From NCBI GenBank assembly GCA_963205245.1, contig CAUJIB010000002.1:1-55149 (forward strand): a stretch of DNA of 55,149 nt, in the 5' to 3' direction. Source of the DNA: Pseudomonadota bacterium. GTDB lineage: Bacteria > Pseudomonadota > Alphaproteobacteria > Rickettsiales > SXRF01. Below the pieces are notes generated by a model. The model was not told the origin of the DNA. It made no database searches and was given only the letters and a program-made list of their open reading frames with translations. Position numbers and translations under genes: made by a program. Shown here one piece after another: positions 46,666 through 54,758 of this stretch (positions within the stretch are counted from its first letter, which is position 1; each line of letters starts with the position of its first letter).

Positions 46666-47532
46666 ATGATGACAAAAGAAATAACTATTACTGCCAGTGC
46701 TAAGGTGAATTTGTTTCTTCATGTTACAGGTAAGCGCGCTGATGGCTATCATTTACTTGATAGTTTAGTTGCTTTTGCAGATTATGGTGATTTAATAAAA
46801 ACCGAAGAATCAGATAAAATATCATTAGATATTATTGGAGAACATGCAGCTTCTTTAAGCGGTTTTCCGATAGAGGAAAACTTGGTATGGAAAGCAGCAA
46901 TAGCTTTGCAGAATTATGCCGCTAAGCCGTTAGGGGCAAAAATCACACTTGAAAAAAGACTGCCTGTTGCTTCAGGAATTGGCGGTGGTTCGGCAGATGC
47001 GGCAGCTGTAATTCTAGCTCTGGTAAAATTATGGAAACTAGATATTTCAGAACATAAATTGTCAGTAATTGCTCTTTCATTAGGAAGCGATGTTCCGGTT
47101 TGCTTATATGGAAAACCAGCTCTTATGCGTGGTATCGGGGAAGAAATAATTCCTATATCATTGGATAAGCCATATATTGTTATTGTAAATCCCAATATTC
47201 CCTTGGCAACCGCAGATATATTTAGGGAAAGTGATTTCAAGCCATTGCTGCGCAGTGATGATAACAAAGAAATCAGGCAATTCTCTAGCAAAAATCTTAC
47301 AATAGAAAATGGTTATAGAAATGACTTGGAGAATACGGCCATAAAACAATTGCCTGTTATTGCCAATATTATAGCTTCAATTAAAGAAACAAAAGGTTGT
47401 TTTCTTGCTCGTATGTCAGGCAGTGGTGCTACGTGTTTTGGGTTATATGATGATAAGGTAATGGCTCAGAAAGCAGCAGAGGAATTAAAAAATCAGTATC
47501 CTCAGGCATGGTGTATTAATAGCGTTATATAA
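46666..47532 (+). CDS. ispE: 4-diphosphocytidyl-2-C-methyl-D-erythritol kinase
   Basis: IspE phosphorylates CDP-methylerythritol in the MEP isoprenoid pathway. The 288 residues have the GHMP-kinase signatures ASAKVNLFLHVTGKRADGYH, PVASGIGGGSADAAAV and ARMSGSGATCFGLY. Length is normal. It begins 11 bases after the TPR gene; the ATG at 46669 is an equal alternative. Confidence 0.96.
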   Translation: MMTKEITITASAKVNLFLHVTGKRADGYHLLDSLVAFADYGDLIKTEESDKISLDIIGEHAASLSGFPIEENLVWKAAIALQNYAAKPLGAKITLEKRLPVASGIGGGSADAAAVILALVKLWKLDISEHKLSVIALSLGSDVPVCLYGKPALMRGIGEEIIPISLDKPYIVIVNPNIPLATADIFRESDFKPLLRSDDNKEIRQFSSKNLTIENGYRNDLENTAIKQLPVIANIIASIKETKGCFLARMSGSGATCFGLYDDKVMAQKAAEELKNQYPQAWCINSVI

Positions 47533-47628
47533 AAAATCATCCGGTTTTGTGGATATTAATTGCGGTCTATTATTAATTGATGCTATCAGATAATATATAT
47601 TAAAATTATCTTTATTGTTGGGGGAATA

Positions 47629-48489
47629 ATGGCAAGGATTGCTTATGTAAACGGCAGGTATATTGATCATGCTTATGCGAATGTGCATATTGAGGATCGT
47701 GGCTATCAATTTTCAGATGGTATTTATGAGTATATAGCCTTTTATAATAAAAAATTGCTAGATGGTGATTTGCATTTCAAGAGGCTGGAACGTTCTCTAA
47801 AAGAATTGCAGATATTAGAACCTGTTAATGCTGGTGCGCTTAAGGTTATAGTACGTGAATTGATAGAAAGAAACGGGCGTGAAGATGGCGGCCTTTATAT
47901 ACAGGTAACACGCGGTGTTGCCAAGCGTGACCACGTATTTCCCAAAAATGTGCGCCCAGCTTTGGTGATGACTATTTGTGGTGCAAAAACTCCTAAGGCA
48001 CATGAATTTACCGATGGTGTAAAAGTTATTAGCCAACCTGATAATAGATGGGCGAGGCGTGATATAAAATCAGTATCACTGCTTGCTAATATTTTAGCAA
48101 AACAAGAAGCAGGAAACCAGAAAGTGCGGGAATCATTATTGCTGGAAAAAGATGGAACGGTAAATGAAGGTTCAGCTTCCAATGTATTTATAGTTACCCC
48201 ATCTGGAACTTTAGTTACCCATCAGGCGGATGAAGATATTCTAGGGGGTATTACAAGGGATGTATTACTAAAATTAGCAAAAAAAGCGGGGATAAAAACC
48301 GAAGAACGGGCATTTAATATCATTGAAGCAAAAGATGCGGCAGAAGCATTTATAACTTCAACAAGCATTAATGTGCTACCGGTAGTAAAGATAGATGATA
48401 GGCTGGTTGGCAAAGGCAGTGTAGGGGCTGTTACTAAAAAAATGCAGGAATTATACAACGCCCATATTTATAAACAGACAGGGAAATAA
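47629..48489 (+). CDS. dat: D-amino-acid transaminase (class IV PLP enzyme)
   Basis: The 286-residue protein is a fold-type IV aminotransferase. It has HIEDRGYQFSDGIYEYIAFY, the PLP lysine in DIKSVSLLANILAKQEA, LEKDGTVNEGSASNVFIV and AFITSTSINVLPVVKID. The start and RGYQFSDG motif match D-alanine transaminases, which make D-glutamate or D-alanine for peptidoglycan. A branched-chain aminotransferase or aminodeoxychorismate lyase role is less likely. GGGGGAATA precedes the ATG. Confidence 0.9.
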   Translation: MARIAYVNGRYIDHAYANVHIEDRGYQFSDGIYEYIAFYNKKLLDGDLHFKRLERSLKELQILEPVNAGALKVIVRELIERNGREDGGLYIQVTRGVAKRDHVFPKNVRPALVMTICGAKTPKAHEFTDGVKVISQPDNRWARRDIKSVSLLANILAKQEAGNQKVRESLLLEKDGTVNEGSASNVFIVTPSGTLVTHQADEDILGGITRDVLLKLAKKAGIKTEERAFNIIEAKDAAEAFITSTSINVLPVVKIDDRLVGKGSVGAVTKKMQELYNAHIYKQTGK

Positions 48490-48500
48490 TTTTTAATATT

Positions 48501-49181
48501 ATGAATCACTCATTGCCAAAACCAAAGGCCGTTATTTTTGACTGGGATAATACATTAGTAAATACTTGGCCTATTATTCATAACGCGCTTTCTTTAACAT
48601 TTGCTGAAATGGGCAAAGAACCGTGGAGCTTTGAGCAAACAAAGATGAGGGTACGTAAATCAATGCGTGATTCGTTTCCAGAAATTTTTGGAGAAAATTG
48701 GCAAAGTGCCGGTGCTTCTTATCAAAATCATTATCGTTCTACTCATTTAGATAAATTAGAGGCATTGCCTTTAGCACTTGATGTATTGGAGATGGTAAAA
48801 AATAAAGGTCTTTACAGTGTTGTTGTAAGTAATAAAAGGGGGGAAAATTTACGCAAGGAAGTTGAGCATATAGGTTGGAATCGTTTGTTTGATAAAATCG
48901 TGGGAGCTGATGATGCTGCGCGTGATAAGCCTTTTGCTGATCCTGTGCATCTAGCTTTTGCGAATAGCAGTATAACGCCAGATAGAGATGTATGGTTTAT
49001 AGGTGATAGCGAGATTGATTTGGAATGCGCTAAAAATACGAGATGTACAGCGATTTTATATGGGGAAGACGCAAAATCTCATCCTGACTATACGCAGACT
49101 CATTATCAGGGGTTTCCATACCACTCGCATGTATTAAACCATAAGCAAACATTAAAATTATTTTCTTCTGGTGATTTATAA
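48501..49181 (+). CDS. HAD superfamily hydrolase, phosphoglycolate-phosphatase-like
   Basis: The 226 residues show HAD motif I AVIFDWDNTLVNTW, motif II VVSNKRGENL, a Lys in ARDKPFADP and motif IV WFIGDSEIDLECA, with a helical cap after motif I. Trp in DWDNT is unusual but the two Asp residues are kept. It follows the transaminase by 11 bases. The substrate is unknown; Gph and related phosphatases are the nearest known relatives. Confidence 0.87.
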   Translation: MNHSLPKPKAVIFDWDNTLVNTWPIIHNALSLTFAEMGKEPWSFEQTKMRVRKSMRDSFPEIFGENWQSAGASYQNHYRSTHLDKLEALPLALDVLEMVKNKGLYSVVVSNKRGENLRKEVEHIGWNRLFDKIVGADDAARDKPFADPVHLAFANSSITPDRDVWFIGDSEIDLECAKNTRCTAILYGEDAKSHPDYTQTHYQGFPYHSHVLNHKQTLKLFSSGDL

Positions 49182-49188
49182 GAAATTA

Positions 49189-49365
49189 TTAGCGACTGTT
49201 GGCTGAAGTAAGGGTGCTGGAGATATTGCTAAAAGATGTGTTCAGCTCGTTGCCCGCCATTTGGGAGGCCATGATGCCTGCAATTGAAATCAATGCGACT
49301 ATCAGGGCATACTCTATAGCCGTTGCCCCATTCTGATCCTTCAAAAATGCTACAAAATTTTTCAT
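49189..49365 (-). CDS. Flp/Fap family type IVb pilin
   Basis: This 58-residue gene is short but clear. MKNFVAFLKDQNG precedes the Flp prepilin site, G|ATAIEYALIVALISIAGIM, followed by a polar end. Glu5 and Tyr6 of the mature pilin are present. AGAGGAAGCTCT lies just before the ATG. Flp pilins build tight-adherence pili, but no tad or cpa assembly genes are in the window. It converges with the HAD gene. Confidence 0.9.
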   Translation of the reverse strand: MKNFVAFLKDQNGATAIEYALIVALISIAGIMASQMAGNELNTSFSNISSTLTSANSR

Positions 49366-49448
49366 AGAGCTTCCTCTTTACCAAGTAGATTATATAGCAA
49401 AAATCCTTAATATAGGGTTAATAAAAATATTTTATTAAAATGCAATAT

Positions 49449-49476
49449 AAAAAAGGGAGTTTCAATTGAAACCCCC
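49449..49476 (-). terminator. Rho-independent terminator after the histone-like gene
   Basis: On the minus strand GGGGGTTTC pairs with GAAACTCCC around AATT, with one mismatch, and runs into a T tract (plus-strand A residues at 49449-49454). It lies 32 bases after the stop of the Lys/Ala-rich gene and separates it from the flp gene. Confidence 0.82.
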
Positions 49477-49507
49477 TATTTTATAAGAATTACAGCAATC
49501 CTTTGAA

Positions 49508-49807
49508 TTATAGGCGGATTGGAGTAACTTTTTTAGCAGATAGAGATTTTGCAGCTAGGCTAAGGCTTGCTTTTGGTTTAGAAACTTTAGCAGGTTTTTT
49601 AGCAGCTACTTTTTTAGCAGCAGGTTTTTTAGCAGCTACTTTTTTAGCAACAGGTTTTTTAGCAGCTACTTTTTTAGCAACAGGTTTTTTAGCAGCTACT
49701 TTTTTAGCAGCAGGTTTTTTAGCAGCTACTTTTTTAGCAGCAGGTTTTTTAGCAGCTACTTTTTTAGCAGCAGGTTTTTTAGCAACAGCTTTTTTTGCAA
49801 CGGTCAT
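49508..49807 (-). CDS. Lys/Ala-rich histone H1-like DNA-binding protein
   Basis: From ATG 49807, which follows GGAGTTTATT, the protein has 99 residues. After [12 protein letters not shown] come six tandem copies of a ten-residue unit [AV]AKKVAAKKP, then a basic tail with [14 protein letters not shown]. This resembles histone H1 C-terminal domains, Chlamydia HctB and AlgP-type proteins that coat and condense DNA without sequence preference. It stands alone with its own terminator. A role in nucleoid compaction, perhaps at a growth stage, is inferred. Confidence 0.85.
   Translation of the reverse strand: MTVAKKAVAKKPAAKKVAAKKPAAKKVAAKKPAAKKVAAKKPVAKKVAAKKPVAKKVAAKKPAAKKVAAKKPAKVSKPKASLSLAAKSLSAKKVTPIRL
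49592..49771. repeat. Six tandem 30-bp in-frame repeats
   Basis: The DNA encoding the ten-residue units is itself repeated six times with few substitutions (two units start with a Val codon instead of Ala). Unequal crossing-over or slippage could change copy number in steps of ten residues without breaking the frame. Confidence 0.9.
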
Positions 49808-49819
49808 AATAAACTCCAT

Positions 49820-50192
49820 TTATGTAATTACATAGAATATACTCACTTACACCATGCAAATGAATATGTTCTAATTAATACTTATAAATTATAAATTTTT
49901 TATTAACGCAAAAAATTATTTGACATAAGTTATAATGGAAAAAAATAAAAACGAAAAAGAATTTTATAAATACATTCCATATTCGGAATAGTTTTTTACC
50001 TTATTTATATGGCTAAATATCTAGATTTTTTTATTCCGTATACGTAATATTTTTTCATATAATCGCAGAAAATATTATAGGCGGATTGCTTTGTAATGAT
50101 TGCTTATTTTGTTGTAACTGTGATAAAAAAAACACAATAGTAAATAGCAAAAACATGGATTATATCTTGTTGCACATATAAAAAATTGGATC
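49820..50192. other. 373-bp AT-rich intergenic region before the LapG-like gene
   Basis: The gap is divergent between the histone-like gene and the LapG-like gene. I see no open frame worth calling. It contains a -10-like TATAAT (49931-49936) without a well-placed -35 and a 16-base near-palindrome at 50033-50048, listed separately. Confidence 0.45.
50033..50048. promoter_or_regulatory. Near-palindromic operator-like site
   Basis: ATTCCGTATACGTAAT is a 16-base palindrome apart from one pair, centred on CGTATACG. It lies 145 bases upstream of the LapG-like gene in an otherwise A/T-only context, where such a GC-containing symmetric site is unexpected. It could bind a dimeric regulator. No second copy was noticed. 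Confidence 0.3.
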
Positions 50193-50855
50193 ATGAATAG
50201 TAATTATAGAATATTTTTATTGCTGATTTTTAGTGTTGTTTCGTTCATTGGTTTATGTTCGTCACAGGCATTCGCATATCCGAATTCTTATTTCAATATG
50301 CAGGAATCAGTGTTTGATGACTTGAAACCTTTTCCCAAATGGACTGGGGTTATGGAGCGTTTCAGTTCACAACAGGATATTTCTGATGATGAATGCGGCA
50401 GTATACGTTATCACCCTTGCGTTATAAAAGAATGGAAAGATCTGCTAGATAAGCTGAAAGGTGAATCGCTAGCTGAGCAACTCAATTCAGTAAATAACTG
50501 GGCAAATAAATACCCTTATATAGTAGATCAGTTGAATTGGGGAATGAATGATTATTGGGAAACCGCTTATGAGTTTATGGAGATTAGCGGTGATTGTGAA
50601 GATTATGCCATTACAAAATATTATACTTTGCGTGCTATTGGAGTTCCGGCGGATAGAATGCGGATAATGATAGTTCAGGATTTGAATTTAGGTGGGATCA
50701 TACATGCTATTTTAGGAGTGTACGATGATGAAAATAATATTATGATATTGGACAATCAAATCAAGACGGTGATTCCGGCAATGAAAATTTATCACTATAG
50801 ACCGATTTATGGGGTGAATGAGGATAACTGGTGGACGTACCGCCCTAATATGTAA
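50193..50855 (+). CDS. LapG-like periplasmic transglutaminase-type cysteine protease
   Basis: The 220 residues begin with a signal peptide (hydrophobic to about 20, cleaved near SQAFA|YP). The protein belongs to the bacterial transglutaminase-like cysteine protease family (DUF920): catalytic Cys135 in SGDCEDYAITKYYTL, His171 in IIHAILGVY and Asp187 in MILDNQ. LapG cuts large adhesins from the cell surface when LapD is not holding it under high c-di-GMP. No adhesin or LapD is nearby, but a membrane sensor with a degenerate HD-GYP domain follows at 68 bases. Confidence 0.88.
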   Translation: MNSNYRIFLLLIFSVVSFIGLCSSQAFAYPNSYFNMQESVFDDLKPFPKWTGVMERFSSQQDISDDECGSIRYHPCVIKEWKDLLDKLKGESLAEQLNSVNNWANKYPYIVDQLNWGMNDYWETAYEFMEISGDCEDYAITKYYTLRAIGVPADRMRIMIVQDLNLGGIIHAILGVYDDENNIMILDNQIKTVIPAMKIYHYRPIYGVNEDNWWTYRPNM

Positions 50856-50923
50856 GGTTATATAATATGTTGGCAAAATTACTATAATTTGATAAAAAGA
50901 ATATAAATCAAAGAGAGGCAACC

Positions 50924-53086
50924 ATGACAAAAATACTACCGGCATCCGAAGAATTTTCTGAAGCTATGAAAATTCAAAATTCTCCGTGGTTATATGGAAT
51001 TGTCTTATTGGTTTTCGGCATTATCATTGCGGGTCTTTTATTTGTTTATAATTTTAATAAAAGAGATTACGAACGTGATGTTCAAGGGTGGAAAGAACGC
51101 CTCAATCTTGTTGCAGAGAGTAGAAAAACCGATATAGCGCATTTTATATCAAGTAATTTTTCTGAGCTTAGGACTTTATCCGATAATCCTTCTCTTAAAT
51201 TATATCTAACAGAATTACAGATGATTCCGCAGATAAAAGAGGGGGAATCTGTAGAAGCTGAACCAGCACAAAAATCTTATTTGCGTAACCTGCTTACTTT
51301 TACTGCTCAGAGGGCTGGTTTTACGATGGTAAGTGGAGCGGATAATATCCCTGCAAATATTCCCAGTGAAAATAAGGGAGGGTTGGTAGTGCTTGGTAAT
51401 GACAACCAGATGATTGTTGGCACTCCAATGGTAACAAGTGCGATGATGCGTTTACTTGAACATGCTAAAGCGCAAAAACCTGCGACAGAAGCTTTGATAG
51501 ATTTACAAAAAGATGCTGATGGTGTGTTGTATATGGGATTTTCTGTCCCGATTTATTCTCTCCAAGGCGAAAAAAATGCCGAAGGTCAAATCGGGAAAAT
51601 AGTAGCTATAAAAATTGTAGATGACAGTTTGTTTGGCTTATTGAAACAGCCGGGTGCAACAGAAAAAACATTGGAAACATTATTGTTGCGTCCGGCACTG
51701 GATGGTAGCGAAAAAATAGAATATATTTCGCCATTGCAGGATGGTAGTGCATTGCTCAGCAAGAATTTTGATAAATCTAAAAAAGATATTGCAGAAGGAT
51801 ATGTCATTGGTGGGAATGAAAATTTTTCTTCAGAGCTGAAAGATTATCGTGGAAATGATGTATTGGCTACATCACGAAATATTAACGGTACAAACTGGCA
51901 AATGGTTGTAAAGGTGGATAAGAATGAAGCCTTTGCTGAAAGCGGGGCACACCGTGCCGGCCTTGTCGCCACTTTTTCACTTATTATTGCTGTTATCGTA
52001 CTTATTATAATTGCTATGTGGTGGTATTCATATTCACGCCATGCTCTTATGGCATCAAGTTATTTCAAAAAAATTGCTGCTAAATCACAAGCTCAGGAAA
52101 ATTTATTGCGCTTGGTTACAGACTATCAACCGGAAGAAATTTATATAGTTGATCATCACCAGACTTATCAGTTTGCCAATCAGAAGGTCGCAAAACTTGC
52201 GAATATGTCGCCTGACAGCATAATAGGAAAAACTATTGCTGATGTGCGTGGTGCTGCCCGTGCCGAACAAGTATTGGAACAATGCGATAATGCTTTAAGA
52301 GCGTGGCAGCCTATATATCATGTCCATCGTGAATATGCCGGAGAAGAGGAAACAATTATTCGTTCCGGATATATACCGATCAAGGAAATCCCAGTTGCTT
52401 CCCTGCCACCAAAAACAGCAGGTGTGTTAGTGGTGGAACAGGATGTCAGTGAAGTCTATCACGAACGCGAACGCAGGCTTTCCATACAAAAACAATTAAT
52501 ACAAACCTTGCTTGGTCTGGTTGACAAGCGCGATCCGTTTTCTGCTAACCATTCATTGTTGGTATCGCAAATATCATATCAAATAGCTATGGATATGGGG
52601 CTTGACAATATAATGATTGATGCGGCAAGAACTGCGGCAAGCCTGATGAATATTGGTAAAATTGTTATTCCAACAGAGCTTTTAACCAAAACTACCCAGC
52701 TTAGTGATGAGGAAAAAGAAACAATCCGTTCTTCTATGGAAACAGCCGCCCATTTGTTAGAAGAGATTCCTTTTGATGGGCCAGTGGTTGATACTTTGAG
52801 ACAATGGCAGGAAAAATGGAATGGTACAGGACCTTTATCTCTGAAAGAAGAAAATATACTTGTTTCAGCACGTATAATAGCAGTGGCAAATGCTTTTATC
52901 GGGATGATAAGCCCCCGTTCATGGCGTAATGCTATGACAATTGAGGCCGCTAATAAATTCCTGCTGGAGCAATCAGGGATTTTCTTTGACCAGAAAGTGG
53001 TGGTTGCTTTAATCCATTATGTAGAAAACCAAAGCGGGCGTGACTGGATAAATAATATTCTAAAGAACCAGAAAAAAGTCGCTTAA
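50924..53086 (+). CDS. Membrane sensor with PAS and degenerate HD-GYP domain
   Basis: The 720 residues contain a membrane helix (22-42), an extracytoplasmic sensor domain (43-345), a second helix (346-367), a PAS domain (about 395-505) and an HD-GYP-like domain (520-710). The HD-GYP domain aligns well, with DKRDPFSANHSLLV, NIGKIVIPTELL, WQEKWNGTGPL and ARIIAVANAFIGMISPRSWR, but HDIGK is changed to MNIGK and HHE to QWQ. Those residues bind the metals that cut c-di-GMP, so it is probably inactive and may sense or signal. The layout, two helices around a periplasmic domain beside a LapG-like gene, recalls LapD, though LapD uses HAMP-GGDEF-EAL. Confidence 0.83.
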   Translation: MTKILPASEEFSEAMKIQNSPWLYGIVLLVFGIIIAGLLFVYNFNKRDYERDVQGWKERLNLVAESRKTDIAHFISSNFSELRTLSDNPSLKLYLTELQMIPQIKEGESVEAEPAQKSYLRNLLTFTAQRAGFTMVSGADNIPANIPSENKGGLVVLGNDNQMIVGTPMVTSAMMRLLEHAKAQKPATEALIDLQKDADGVLYMGFSVPIYSLQGEKNAEGQIGKIVAIKIVDDSLFGLLKQPGATEKTLETLLLRPALDGSEKIEYISPLQDGSALLSKNFDKSKKDIAEGYVIGGNENFSSELKDYRGNDVLATSRNINGTNWQMVVKVDKNEAFAESGAHRAGLVATFSLIIAVIVLIIIAMWWYSYSRHALMASSYFKKIAAKSQAQENLLRLVTDYQPEEIYIVDHHQTYQFANQKVAKLANMSPDSIIGKTIADVRGAARAEQVLEQCDNALRAWQPIYHVHREYAGEEETIIRSGYIPIKEIPVASLPPKTAGVLVVEQDVSEVYHERERRLSIQKQLIQTLLGLVDKRDPFSANHSLLVSQISYQIAMDMGLDNIMIDAARTAASLMNIGKIVIPTELLTKTTQLSDEEKETIRSSMETAAHLLEEIPFDGPVVDTLRQWQEKWNGTGPLSLKEENILVSARIIAVANAFIGMISPRSWRNAMTIEAANKFLLEQSGIFFDQKVVVALIHYVENQSGRDWINNILKNQKKVA

Positions 53087-54207
53087 TGCGTTGGCGAAAT
53101 ATTCTGTGATTTATCGTTGTTATTATCAGGTATGCTAGGAAATATACGATTGAAAAGATTTCTTAGAGAAATTTCTACAGGATGGTAATTTTTGAATCTT
53201 AAATCTTCTGGGATTAGTGCTTTGCACTGTTCGTCGGTTAGTGTTGATGTATGTTGCTGTTTTATTATTGGTTCATTTATCGGCGTTGAATTTTCTGATG
53301 GTGTATTAGCTAACTTAGTAAGAACAGCGCTGTTAATTTGTTCAATGTCAAATTTTGAAGTTTCTCCAGTTTCTGGGTTGTGTCTGTATTGCGGCAATTG
53401 TTTAGATTGTTGATAATGCCCCGATAAGGCTACCAGATCATTGTCGGTGGCTATTAGAATGACTATTTTGTGCTTTGCACTTTGCAAATCATTTAGATCT
53501 TTTTCTCCAATAAAGTGAAGTACCCCATAAACTACGGCAACATTTTTCCCATTGGATGTTTTTTCGTTGGTTTCTTCTGCGATTTTAATATCGGAAGGAG
53601 AGTTATCAACTAGTCTTTTTAATTCTATCTCTGTTATAGCGGAATATAATTGTTCTTTTGGAATTTTATTAGCAAGTTCTTTATATACTGTTTCAATACA
53701 TTCTTGATTTTGTTTTGTGTATATAGAAGTATTATGTTGTAAAAATTTAAGTATATCAAAGCTATCGCTAGATATTTCTCCAGCACTTCCTTTTACAGTA
53801 GCATTATCGGGAAAATCAATTTCCATCCCCTCTTTTGCGGAATTGATAAGTAGTTTTATATAATGTTTTGTGTATGCATTTAATTTATTATGTTCTAGAT
53901 TTTCATCTTTCAAAAAATCATCAAAGGAATAATTTTGATTTTCGGAGATTTTTGATTTTATTCCTTCATAAATTTCTTTTGTTTTTTTACCGTAATCAGT
54001 CTCTAATATTATGTGTTTTACACCGGCTTGCTTTAAGGCAGATAAAACTTCTGGTTCTAATAATGTAGAATGTGTATTTCCAGCGACATGATTACCGTCA
54101 GCAAAATTTATGACAAGTGGTTCATCTCCGGCACTCTCTTTTAATTTTTTTATTAATTTTATTAAGTTGTTATGTTCTGGCATAGGCAAAAAATAATTAA
54201 ATTTCAT
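53083..54207 (-). CDS. Unknown protein, possibly TraB/TIKI-like fold
   Basis: The 374-residue protein has no signal peptide. Two stretches recall the TraB/PrgY/TIKI hydrolase superfamily: DGNHVAGNTHSTLLEPEVL near 38-56, with KHIILETDYG after it, and VAVVYGVLHFIGEKDL near 223-238. In that family such GxxH-like motifs hold metal-binding residues. The middle is helical and charged, and the C-terminus is Asn/Ser/Pro-rich. The assignment is weak. It converges with the HD-GYP gene, overlapping by four bases. Confidence 0.6.
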   Translation of the reverse strand: MKFNYFLPMPEHNNLIKLIKKLKESAGDEPLVINFADGNHVAGNTHSTLLEPEVLSALKQAGVKHIILETDYGKKTKEIYEGIKSKISENQNYSFDDFLKDENLEHNKLNAYTKHYIKLLINSAKEGMEIDFPDNATVKGSAGEISSDSFDILKFLQHNTSIYTKQNQECIETVYKELANKIPKEQLYSAITEIELKRLVDNSPSDIKIAEETNEKTSNGKNVAVVYGVLHFIGEKDLNDLQSAKHKIVILIATDNDLVALSGHYQQSKQLPQYRHNPETGETSKFDIEQINSAVLTKLANTPSENSTPINEPIIKQQHTSTLTDEQCKALIPEDLRFKNYHPVEISLRNLFNRIFPSIPDNNNDKSQNISPTH

Positions 54208-54277
54208 TTATTATATATGAATTTACTTATAATTACACCAATATATTTATGTCTATCTTATTGATTGTAATATAAAT

Positions 54278-54757
54278 TTATAATGACGATAGCATATCAA
54301 GTGCTTTGGTAACGCTTTTAAGCCTGATTTCACTGCGGTTGCCGTCAAAAATATTTTTTTGACAAATCACTGAATTTTTGTTGGCAACTGCTATATATAC
54401 CAGACCTACAGGTTTTTCTTTTGTTCCGCCGCTTGGGCCTGCAATTCCTGTAACTGCAACTGCTATATCTGCATTTGTTTTTTTAATTGCACCTCGTGCC
54501 ATTGCACTTGCAACTTGCTCGCTGACCGCACCATGCTGTTCTATAAGGGCAGAATCTACCCCTAAAAATTTTATTTTTGAAGAATTGGAATAAGTTATAA
54601 ATCCACATTCAAATACATCAGATGAGCCGGAAATTTCAGTAAACAAAGCAGAAATCAGGCCGCCTGTGCAGGATTCAGCGGTAACCAGTTTTACGCCTTT
54701 GCTGCGGCATTTTTCCAGTAACTCTATTGCTTGTTGATAGTGGCTGTTATCAAACAT
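54278..54757 (-). CDS. pncC: Nicotinamide-nucleotide amidohydrolase PncC (CinA C-terminal type)
   Basis: PncC deamidates NMN to NaMN in pyridine nucleotide recycling. From ATG 54757 the protein has 159 residues: VKLVTAESCTGGLISALFTE with the catalytic Ser/Thr region, GFITYSNSSKIKFLGV, HGAVSEQVASAMARGA and AVTGIAGPSGGTKEKPVGLVY. Length is normal for a stand-alone domain. The ATG lies one base after the stop of the GDPD-like gene. In other alphaproteobacteria the usual neighbour is pgpA. Confidence 0.95.
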   Translation of the reverse strand: MFDNSHYQQAIELLEKCRSKGVKLVTAESCTGGLISALFTEISGSSDVFECGFITYSNSSKIKFLGVDSALIEQHGAVSEQVASAMARGAIKKTNADIAVAVTGIAGPSGGTKEKPVGLVYIAVANKNSVICQKNIFDGNRSEIRLKSVTKALDMLSSL

Positions 54758-54758
54758 G

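Noticed and set aside
49592..49771. Regular 30-bp repeats that look like a CRISPR array
   Set aside because: The units are contiguous, have no unique spacers and encode the [AV]AKKVAAKKP units in frame.
49920..49936. TTGACA and TATAAT as a promoter
   Set aside because: They are only five bases apart, too close for sigma70; the -35 must lie elsewhere.
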